From Syntrophothermus sp. UBA1445 (GTDB lineage Bacteria > Bacillota > Syntrophomonadia > Syntrophomonadales > DTU052), in NCBI GenBank assembly GCA_002329495.1, contig DCTH01000056.1, forward strand, positions 7,377-13,710: DNA of 6,334 bases, in the 5' to 3' direction. A program made the position numbers and the translations under genes. Shown here piece after piece: positions 1 through 5,357 of this stretch; the stretch's first letter is position 1; every line of letters starts with the position of its first letter. The notes below the pieces were generated by a model. It was not told where the DNA came from. It did not search any database and saw only the letters and a list, made by a program, of their open reading frames with translations.

Positions 1-940
1 AATTATCATTCTGGGCAATGTTATATGGGTTATTTACCAGTCCCAGCGTGTGCATCTCCACCATCGGATTTTCGTGTACAAAATCATAGAGTCTCCTGGT
101 TCCAGTGGCGAACGATGCCACCCACTTATTGGGCATGAAGGTTTTCTTGGCACAGGTGATGGCCCCTGCCTCATATAAATCGAGCATTACATCGGGGATA
201 ACCTCCGTATGCACTCCCAGGTCACGCTTATCTTTCAGGGCCTGCCCAACCGCACCGGGAATCCCTCCATACCCAATCTGGAGAGTCGCCCCGTGGGGGA
301 CCATATCGGCTATGTACCCGGCCATCATTTCCCATTCCTTTTTTACCGGCGGTGGGGGAAGCTCAACCAGGGGTATATCGCATTCAGTGACTACATCCAC
401 CTCCGATATGTGAACATGGTTGTTCCCGTAGCTACGTGGCATCTGAGGATTTACTTCCAGGATAAACAAACGTCGGTTGGGGTTGTTTTTAGCTATTCCC
501 CAGCCGAAGTCCACACTGATCCCGGTGCTGAAAAAACCGTGTTTATCCATGGGGGATACGGTTAAAGCGGAAACCTGCACTTGCCGCACACCCTCACCGG
601 AGATACGGTCCAGATCGCCGAACTTGGCCGGGGTATGAGTATGGAAACCCTCCTTGACCCAGCCACGTTCGTCGCCGACAAAGAAAGAATCCCATTCGAT
701 CAGGCCCTTAATCGCCGGATCGAGCAGGGGATGATCCTCGCCACGATACATACATGACGCCAAAACCCTGGGGCTTCGCAGCTTACCTTCGAGGACTCTT
801 TTCTTCAGGGCCCGGAATAATCCAATAGGGTGTCCAATGCCGAAAGAGGAACTGATGACCTCGTTATCCCTGATCATCGCGACTGCTTCCTCGGCGGTTT
901 TCAACTTGGATTTATACATATCAAGCCATTTTTGATTCAC
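1..940 (-). CDS. Acetyl-CoA hydrolase/CoA-transferase family protein (4-hydroxybutyrate/butyrate:acetate type), 3' end missing
   Basis: This gene reads leftward from a GTG at 938-940 and runs open off the window edge; 313 codons are present of about 440 expected. The start is set by a GGGAGGA ribosome binding site six or so bases upstream and by alignment with the complete paralog at 1598-2926, whose N-terminus matches (KW..MYKSKLKTA.EAV). By family knowledge, such cytoplasmic enzymes transfer CoA between an acyl-CoA and a carboxylate through a glutamyl-CoA thioester. The glycine loop GYGGIPGAV lies at about residues 223-231, and the catalytic glutamate is E246 in GVHTEVIPD, where the paralog has HSE. 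NNHVHISEVD at about 172-182 is also typical. The C-terminal GGQ.DF loop and TEYG motif fall outside the window. It has its own promoter, so it need not be co-transcribed with the paralog. The substrate (butyrate, 4-hydroxybutyrate, propionate or similar) cannot be assigned from sequence. Family assignment is firm. Confidence 0.93.
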   Translation of the reverse strand, partial: MNQKWLDMYKSKLKTAEEAVAMIRDNEVISSSFGIGHPIGLFRALKKRVLEGKLRSPRVLASCMYRGEDHPLLDPAIKGLIEWDSFFVGDERGWVKEGFHTHTPAKFGDLDRISGEGVRQVQVSALTVSPMDKHGFFSTGISVDFGWGIAKNNPNRRLFILEVNPQMPRSYGNNHVHISEVDVVTECDIPLVELPPPPVKKEWEMMAGYIADMVPHGATLQIGYGGIPGAVGQALKDKRDLGVHTEVIPDVMLDLYEAGAITCAKKTFMPNKWVASFATGTRRLYDFVHENPMVEMHTLGLVNNPYNIAQNDN

Positions 941-972
941 GGTCTTCCTCCCACCTCTAACTTATTAAGTCA

Positions 973-1001
973 ATTATATCCAGCATTTCTCGATCCGCCA
1001 A
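973..1001 (-). promoter_or_regulatory. Sigma-A-type promoter for the leftmost CoA-transferase gene
   Basis: Read on the minus strand, TTGGCG (996-1001) is followed by a 17-base spacer and a perfect TATAAT (973-978). Transcription would begin near 966, giving a leader of roughly 26 nt that includes the GGGAGGA ribosome binding site before the GTG at 940. The -10 box and spacing are ideal; the -35 box matches consensus at 3 of 6 positions (TTG). Confidence 0.65.
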
Positions 1002-1049
1002 CTAAAGGTACAAAGATATGGCACCAGGGGGCAGGGAAGGGGTTAAGAA

Positions 1050-1080
1050 TTGCCATTAGCCATGGATAGTATTATATAAT
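1050..1080 (+). promoter_or_regulatory. Candidate promoter for the hotdog thioesterase gene
   Basis: TTGCCA at 1050-1055 is followed after 17 bases by TATATA (1073-1078), or after 19 bases by TATAAT (1075-1080). The -10 area is the perfect 10-bp palindrome ATTATATAAT (1071-1080), so it also shows a TATAAT on the minus strand, although no good minus-strand -35 box accompanies it. Its position, about 65 bases before the ATG at 1146, fits a promoter for the rightward gene. Confidence 0.45.
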
Positions 1081-1145
1081 TGGATTAGTGATATTTTGCC
1101 AGATTACACTTGCGAGTACAGAAAATACCTATCAGGAGTTATATT

Positions 1146-1535
1146 ATGATAACAAATAAGTTCACGCCCCGGATGTCGGAAGTGGTGGGGGGAAGACACA
1201 TCAGGAATGATGTCCTGGCGATTTGGTCAGTCGAAGGTTTTATTGAGGTTCAGGAGATGTTCAGCCCCGATATATGGCAGTCGGGCTTGATTATGGCCAA
1301 TCTCAACCTGGACTACCTAAGCGAGATAGTATGGGGACACGATGTCGAGGTTACCACCGGGGTGAAAAAGATTGGCAACACCAGTTTTGTGCTGCTGCAA
1401 AACTTTTACCAGGAATCCCGCCTCTGCGCCCGGGCTTTAGTTACATTGCTGCACTACAGCTATGAAGCCCAAAAACCGGAACCCATACCGCCAGAGATTC
1501 GTTTACAGCTGGCGGAGCACCAGATTATGGAATAG
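1146..1535 (+). CDS. Hotdog-fold acyl-CoA thioesterase-like protein (4HBT/FadM-YbgC-like)
   Basis: This encodes 129 residues. The ATG at 1146 is preferred because AGGAG at 1134-1138 sits seven bases before it; an upstream in-frame TTG at 1110 has no ribosome binding site. The protein resembles a single hotdog domain of the 4HBT superfamily: an N-terminal strand and turn (residues 6-24), a long helix (about 28-39, VEGFIEVQEMF), then strands including VWGHDVEVTTGVKKIGNTSFVLLQNFY (about 62-88) and LCARALVTLLHY (about 93-104). The W.HDVEV..GV..IGN.SF pattern is typical of acyl-CoA thioesterases, which act in the cytoplasm as dimers or tetramers. The usual catalytic aspartate in the (S/G)D.D..GH.NN segment is absent: here residues 11-21 read SEVVGGRHIRN. 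The true role may therefore be acyl-CoA binding or hydrolysis by another residue. It lies between two CoA-transferase paralogs on the opposite strand, suggesting acyl-CoA metabolism. The fold is judged from pattern alone. Confidence 0.75.
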   Translation: MITNKFTPRMSEVVGGRHIRNDVLAIWSVEGFIEVQEMFSPDIWQSGLIMANLNLDYLSEIVWGHDVEVTTGVKKIGNTSFVLLQNFYQESRLCARALVTLLHYSYEAQKPEPIPPEIRLQLAEHQIME

Positions 1536-1542
1536 TCTCGCC

Positions 1543-1581
1543 AAAATACGAAAACGGCTTCGGTGCAAAGCAGAAGCCGTT
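1543..1581 (-). terminator. Intrinsic terminator between convergent thioesterase and CoA-transferase genes
   Basis: AACGGCTTC (1553-1561) pairs perfectly with GAAGCCGTT (1573-1581) across an 11-base loop, and three more pairs form beyond one mismatch. On the minus strand the stem is followed by a broken T-run (TTTTCGTATTTT), so it best serves the CoA-transferase gene ending at 1598. On the plus strand the stem is followed only by TCTCGCTGTT, so it would be a weak terminator for the thioesterase gene. Confidence 0.7.
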
Positions 1582-1597
1582 CTCGCTGTTGAACTGC

Positions 1598-2926
1598 TTA
1601 CCTGGTGTATCCCAGTTGACGGGCGGCAAACCTCAGTTCATCACGGAAGTCGGGATGGGCAATGGATATAAGTGCTTCGACCCTTGACTTAATGCTCTGT
1701 CCCTTCAACAGAACCGCCCCGTACTCAGTAACCACCCATTGAACCTCGGTCCGGGAGGTAGTAATGAAACTACCGGGGTAAAGCTGGGGGACTATCTTGG
1801 ACTTTCTCTGCCCGTTCTTATCAACTACCGTTGATTCCAGGCAGATGAATGATTTGCCGCCTTTGGACATCCAGGCACCCTGGACGAAATCGACCTGACC
1901 CCCGGTACACGAATACTGAATCGGGCCTATGGATTCGGAAACACATTGTCCGGTGAGATCTATCTGCAGAGTGGCATTGATGGAAATCAAGTTGTCGTTT
2001 TGGGCTATAATATAGGGATTGTTCACCACTCCTACAGTATGCATTTCCACCATCGGGTTTTCCTTCACAAAATCATATACCTTCTCCGTTCCGGTGGCGA
2101 ATGACCCGACCCATTTGTGCGGCATATAGGTTTTTTTGCTGCAGGTGATCGCCCCGGCTTCGTATAGGTCAACCATTACATCAGGGATAACCTCGGAATG
2201 CACTCCCAGGTCACGTTTGCCCTTCAGGGCATTACCAACCGCGCCGGGAAGTCCTCCGTATCCCAGCTGAATGGTGGCACCATCGGGGACCATCTCGGCA
2301 ATATAACCGGCCATCATCTCCCATTCTTTTCTGGGAGGAGGGGTGGGAAAATGAGTCAGAGGCACATGATGTTCGGTTACCACATCCACTTCTGATATGT
2401 GAACATGGTTGTTGCCATAGGTTCTGGGCATATGTTCGTTCACTTCGAGTATAAACAGGCGCCGATTGGGATTGGACTTGGCAAAACTCCAGGCGAAGTC
2501 GACGCTGACCCCGGTACTGAAGAAACCGTGCCTGTCCATAGGGGATACGTGAAGAACCGAGACCTGTACCGGTCGTAACCCTCTTCCGGAAATGGTGTCC
2601 AGGTCTCCGAACTTGACCGGAGAGTAGGAAAAATAGCCTTGATTGACGCTTGACCTTTCCAGTCCCACAAAGAACGAATCAAATTCGATAAGGTCTTTGA
2701 TTGACGGGTCCAAAAACGGATGGCTTTCGCCGATTATACATGCGGCCAGAACCGTTGGGTTGTAAAGCTTGCCTGCTTTAACCCTCCGGGTCAAAGCCTG
2801 GAATATCCCAACCGGATGTCCAACGGCGAAACCTGAGCTGATGACCTCTTTGTCCCGAATCATCGCCACCGCTTCATCAGCCGTTTTTAATTTGGACTTG
2901 TACATCTCCTGCCACTTTCGATACAT
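1598..2926 (-). CDS. Acetyl-CoA hydrolase/CoA-transferase family protein (4-hydroxybutyrate/butyrate:acetate type), complete
   Basis: This encodes 442 residues, the usual length for 4-hydroxybutyrate or butyryl-CoA:acetate CoA-transferases (about 430-450). The ATG start has GGGAGGA five bases upstream. The N-terminal half covers residues 1 to about 190, with MPRTYGNNHVHISEVD at 166-181. The C-terminal half carries GYGGLPGAV (222-230) and the catalytic glutamate E245 in LGVHSEVIPD. It also has the second glycine loop GGQVDFVQGA (342-351) and VVTEYGAVLLKG (398-409). These are the hallmarks of an active enzyme using a glutamyl-CoA intermediate. By family knowledge it would transfer CoA from a short-chain acyl-CoA to acetate or a similar acid in fermentation or syntrophic oxidation. 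The exact acyl group is not readable. It is about 73% identical to the partial gene at 1-940, with a one-residue indel near residue 64. It converges on the thioesterase gene, separated by a terminator, and diverges from the fusion gene at 3331. Confidence 0.95.
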   Translation of the reverse strand: MYRKWQEMYKSKLKTADEAVAMIRDKEVISSGFAVGHPVGIFQALTRRVKAGKLYNPTVLAACIIGESHPFLDPSIKDLIEFDSFFVGLERSSVNQGYFSYSPVKFGDLDTISGRGLRPVQVSVLHVSPMDRHGFFSTGVSVDFAWSFAKSNPNRRLFILEVNEHMPRTYGNNHVHISEVDVVTEHHVPLTHFPTPPPRKEWEMMAGYIAEMVPDGATIQLGYGGLPGAVGNALKGKRDLGVHSEVIPDVMVDLYEAGAITCSKKTYMPHKWVGSFATGTEKVYDFVKENPMVEMHTVGVVNNPYIIAQNDNLISINATLQIDLTGQCVSESIGPIQYSCTGGQVDFVQGAWMSKGGKSFICLESTVVDKNGQRKSKIVPQLYPGSFITTSRTEVQWVVTEYGAVLLKGQSIKSRVEALISIAHPDFRDELRFAARQLGYTR

Positions 2927-3019
2927 GATAGTCCTCCCTTCATCGTTAGAGTTTCTTACTACAACTGGTACCGACCCAGGTTTCCAACAGTATTAGGTTT
3001 TCCACTGACGATTGATAAT

Positions 3020-3040
3020 CAAGAGATTTCTTGCGCAAGA
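3020..3040. promoter_or_regulatory. Palindromic operator candidate with three CAAGA/TCTTG half-sites
   Basis: CAAGA (3020-3024), TCTTG (3029-3033) and CAAGA (3036-3040) are arranged so that the last two form the perfect 12-bp palindrome TCTTGCGCAAGA (3029-3040) and the first two form an inverted repeat with a 4-base gap. It lies about 95-115 bases upstream of the start of the leftward CoA-transferase gene (ATG at 2926) in the divergent intergenic region. A transcription factor site is inferred; the regulator is unknown. No convincing -35/-10 pair for the leftward gene was found nearby. Confidence 0.35.
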
Positions 3041-3041
3041 C

Positions 3042-3069
3042 TGGTGTAAATGTTTTCTGCAAAACACCA
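3042..3069. repeat. Inverted repeat / hairpin in the divergent intergenic region
   Basis: TGGTGT (3042-3047) is the exact reverse complement of ACACCA (3064-3069), and the 16 bases between can add a TTT/AAA inner pairing around CTGC. There is no T-run after it in either direction, so a standard terminator is unlikely. It could be an operator or part of a leader RNA. Confidence 0.3.
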
Positions 3070-3158
3070 CTTCAGGGTAATGTTCCCGGCATCATTTATA
3101 GGATAGAATAAGAATGTGGATCACTTGTCTGACCACAGAATCTACCATTATTATGCCA

Positions 3159-3171
3159 GTAATTAAATTAC
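3159..3171. promoter_or_regulatory. AT-rich palindrome GTAATT-A-AATTAC
   Basis: Six-base arms (3159-3164 and 3166-3171) are perfect reverse complements around a single A. It sits about 130 bases upstream of the predicted promoter of the fusion gene. Such a site could bind a regulator, but short AT-rich palindromes also arise by chance in AT-rich spacers. Confidence 0.25.
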
Positions 3172-3198
3172 GCTAACAAGGACATTTAACCCAAAATC

Positions 3199-3210
3199 GT
3201 CGAAAAGACA
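3199..3210 (+). promoter_or_regulatory. Upstream copy of a repeated GTCGAAA..ACA motif
   Basis: The 12 bases GTCGAAAAGACA match a second copy at 3261-3272 at 10 of 12 positions. The GTC and GAC ends form a short inverted repeat. The two copies are 62 bases apart, close to six helical turns, which would place bound proteins on the same DNA face. This copy would centre near -100 relative to the predicted start site of the fusion gene. Confidence 0.35.
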
Positions 3211-3260
3211 TGAAAAACCATTTATTAACCAACTTGACAACACCAAGAAAGAAGAAATTT

Positions 3261-3272
3261 GTCGAAATAACA
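3261..3272 (+). promoter_or_regulatory. Downstream copy of the GTCGAAA..ACA motif, near the -35 position
   Basis: GTCGAAATAACA repeats the motif at 3199-3210. With one or two flanking bases it becomes TTGT-N7-ACAA (3259-3273), a perfect inverted repeat of four-base arms. Its centre is near -38 relative to the predicted start site around 3304, where a class II type activator often binds when the -35 box is poor. Confidence 0.35.
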
Positions 3273-3288
3273 AATAAAACGGATCTTA

Positions 3289-3297
3289 TGGTATTAT
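3289..3297 (+). promoter_or_regulatory. Extended -10 promoter of the CoA-transferase/GNAT fusion gene
   Basis: TG at 3289-3290, one base, then TATTAT (3292-3297) gives an extended -10 element matching TATAAT at five of six positions. The bases 17 upstream (AACAAA, 3269-3274) are not a -35 box, which suggests reliance on the extended -10 or on an activator. A consensus TTGACA at 3234-3239 has no acceptable -10 box at 16-18 bases. The leader would be about 27 nt long. Confidence 0.5.
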
Positions 3298-3330
3298 CTA
3301 TATAAGAAATTAAGCTAAGTGAGGTGATTT

Positions 3331-5226
3331 GTGGTGGGCTTGAATGAGAACAGCAATATTATGGATGAACTAAAGCGTCAATACCCCAAAAAGTTTACTT
3401 CGGAAGACAGAGCTTTCAGCATAATTCAACGGGGAAACAAAATATTCATTGGAACTGGAGCGGGCGAACCAAAACACCTGGTAAGATCATTGATGGATTA
3501 TTTAAACCGCAATCCTGTCGCTTTCTTTGATGCGGACATTTTTTATTTGTGGACCTTAAATGACAACAGTGACTATTTTTACGACAAATACAAAAGCAAC
3601 TTCAGGATCAACTCCTTTTTTATCGGGGATCCCAACCGAGAAGGAATCAATAAGGGAGATGCCGATTACACACCGATTTTTACCTCCATGATTCCGGAGT
3701 TGTTTGATCGTAAGTATTTTCCCATTGATATAGCTCTGGTTCAGACGTCTTTGCCGGATGAGCATGGCTACTTCAATCTGGGGGTCAATGTTGACATTGT
3801 CAAAGCCGCAGTAGAGAACGCTGCCCATATTATTGTTCAGGTCAACTCCTTTATGCCCAGGGTACATGGCGATGGTTTTATCCATATTAGCGATATAGAC
3901 TATATTATTCGCCATGATGAGCCCCTGCCTGAGTACGACCCCACAGAAGACAGCGAAGCCGCATTGCAAATCGGCAAATACGTTGCAAGTATTGTTCAGG
4001 ATGGAGATACTATTCAAATTGGCTATGGCAGTGTGCCATTTGCGGTGTTACCCTGCCTCGGCAATAAAAACAACCTGGGAGTGCATTCGGAACTGATTCC
4101 TGATGGGATCTTTGAATTAATGAAAAAAGGGGTTATTGATAACAGCAGAAAAAGCTTGAATAAGGGAAAGACCATCGGGTCATTGTGTTTGGGCAAGAGT
4201 AGAACGTATGAATACATCAACAATAACCCGGCGATTGAGCTCAGAAGGCTTGATTACGTCAATAACCTTATGACTATCGCGCAGCACGATAATATGACTG
4301 CTATAAATGGAGTCCTGGAGATTGACCTGACCGGACAGGCTACCGACGAATCGCTAGGTAAACTTTTTTACAGCGGTATTGGTGGCTTCGCCAATTACAT
4401 GCGGGGAACACTGATAGCGAAAAGAGGAAAGTCAATAATAGCCATAAAATCAACTTCCAATAATGGTGAGGCTTCCAAAATAGTTCCCAACCTTCTGGAA
4501 GGCACCGGGGTCAGTACACACCGGAGTGATGTCCAGTATGTCGTGACAGAATACGGAATAGCCTACCTGCGCGGAAAGAACCTCAGGGAGAGAGCGATGG
4601 AACTCATATCTATCGCCCATCCCAAATTCAGGCCGTGGCTGATTGAAGAGGCCAAAGCCCGCAACCTGATCTATAAGGATCAGAAATTCATTGCCGGTCC
4701 CAGAGGTAAATACATCCAGGAATACGAAACTCATCGGAAAACCAAAACCGGGCTGGAACTGCTGTTACGGCCAATCAGAATCTCCGACGAACCGCGGGTG
4801 AGAGATTTTTTTAATTCTCTTTCGGACAAGAGCCTATACCTCAGGTTCTTTAGTCCGTATCCATATGTTTCCCACGAACATCTGCAGGATATCATTACCG
4901 TGGATAATGCCAAAGGGGTGTCGATCCTGGCCGTTATTCAACAGGAAGGTAATGAAAAAGTTATCGGTCTTGGACAGTACTTTATGGACGATGACAACAA
5001 TTATTCTGCCGAGGTTAGCTTTGCAACCAGTGAAAACTATAAGAACAATGGAATATCCTCAGTATTGCTGGCCCATCTGACTTATTTGGCTCAGAATAAT
5101 GGTCTTCTCAAATTCACTGCCACGGTACTGAATGAGAATGAACCTATGATTCATGTGCTAAAAAAAGCCGGGTTTACTCACAAATCTACCGGACAAGGTT
5201 TTATCGAACTGGAAAAAGTGTTTTAA
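3331..5226 (+). CDS. Bifunctional acetyl-CoA hydrolase/CoA-transferase and GNAT N-acetyltransferase fusion
   Basis: This encodes 631 residues in two parts. Residues about 20-455 are a family I CoA-transferase/hydrolase, with the loop GYGSVPFAV (231-239), the catalytic glutamate E254 in LGVHSELIPDG, and VVTEYGIAYLRG (404-415). The second glycine loop reads GGFANYMRG (351-359) instead of the GGQVDF form in its neighbours, so this is a diverged subfamily. Residues about 475-631 are a GNAT domain starting LLLRPIRISDEPRVRDFF and including SLYLRFFSPYPY, which resembles the acetyltransferase domain of Pat/PatZ protein lysine acetyltransferases. Its acetyl-CoA-binding turn is YKNNGISS (570-577), with Ser in place of the usual second Gly/Ala. 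Adjacent GTG codons at 3331 and 3334 could both start; GAGGTG (3321-3326) is 4 or 7 bases before them, and 3334 has the better spacing. The architecture is known as a family, but the substrate and what the GNAT domain modifies are unknown. It diverges from the gene at 1598-2926 and has its own terminator. Confidence 0.93.
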   Translation: MVGLNENSNIMDELKRQYPKKFTSEDRAFSIIQRGNKIFIGTGAGEPKHLVRSLMDYLNRNPVAFFDADIFYLWTLNDNSDYFYDKYKSNFRINSFFIGDPNREGINKGDADYTPIFTSMIPELFDRKYFPIDIALVQTSLPDEHGYFNLGVNVDIVKAAVENAAHIIVQVNSFMPRVHGDGFIHISDIDYIIRHDEPLPEYDPTEDSEAALQIGKYVASIVQDGDTIQIGYGSVPFAVLPCLGNKNNLGVHSELIPDGIFELMKKGVIDNSRKSLNKGKTIGSLCLGKSRTYEYINNNPAIELRRLDYVNNLMTIAQHDNMTAINGVLEIDLTGQATDESLGKLFYSGIGGFANYMRGTLIAKRGKSIIAIKSTSNNGEASKIVPNLLEGTGVSTHRSDVQYVVTEYGIAYLRGKNLRERAMELISIAHPKFRPWLIEEAKARNLIYKDQKFIAGPRGKYIQEYETHRKTKTGLELLLRPIRISDEPRVRDFFNSLSDKSLYLRFFSPYPYVSHEHLQDIITVDNAKGVSILAVIQQEGNEKVIGLGQYFMDDDNNYSAEVSFATSENYKNNGISSVLLAHLTYLAQNNGLLKFTATVLNENEPMIHVLKKAGFTHKSTGQGFIELEKVF

Positions 5227-5265
5227 ATGACCCTCCGAAACACTTTAAGGGTGCCTGTGATAGGG

Positions 5266-5297
5266 AAAGGCCGACGCCAACAAACGTCGGCCTTTTT
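5266..5297 (+). terminator. Strong intrinsic terminator after the fusion gene
   Basis: AAAGGCCGACG (5266-5276) pairs with CGTCGGCCTTT (5285-5295), an 11-bp perfect stem with an 8-base loop, followed by a T-run (TTTTT, 5293-5297). It lies 40 bases beyond the stop codon, so the transporter gene downstream should rely mainly on its own promoter. The A-run on the other side gives it some terminator character on the minus strand too. Confidence 0.9.
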
Positions 5298-5324
5298 GAT
5301 TTACCAGCAATCCTCGTATATGCT
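5296..5324 (+). promoter_or_regulatory. Candidate promoter for the SLC13-like transporter gene
   Basis: TTGATT (5296-5301) and TATGCT (5319-5324) are separated by 17 bases; each matches consensus at 4 of 6 positions. The -35 box overlaps the T-run of the preceding terminator. The placement, about 35 bases before the GTG at 5358, fits, but the match is modest. Confidence 0.35.
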
Positions 5325-5357
5325 AAACTATTTTAAGTCTGCGAGGGGGGGTTGCTC

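Noticed and set aside
105..413. Plus-strand open frame of 102 codons antisense to the left CoA-transferase
   Set aside because: It lies fully within a well supported gene on the other strand and its translation has no recognisable domain.
209..565. Plus-strand open frame within the left CoA-transferase, with a similar N-terminus (MHSQVT) to one at 2198-2395
   Set aside because: Both are antisense to the same conserved stretch of the paralogous CoA-transferases. The similarity follows from the coding-strand conservation, and neither has a ribosome binding site.
1110..1145. Upstream TTG start adding 12 residues to the thioesterase-like protein
   Set aside because: There is no ribosome binding site before 1110, while AGGAG at 1134-1138 is ideally placed for the ATG at 1146.
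3049..3105. Short 18-codon open frame in the divergent intergenic region
   Set aside because: It has no ribosome binding site, overlaps the inverted repeat, and has no recognisable features.
3234..3262. TTGACA consensus -35 box as the promoter of the fusion gene
   Set aside because: At 17 bases the -10 position reads ATTTGT, which is a poor match; the extended -10 at 3289-3297 is a better candidate.
3556..4017. Minus-strand open frame of 153 codons inside the fusion gene
   Set aside because: It is antisense to strongly conserved CoA-transferase coding sequence, with no recognisable product.
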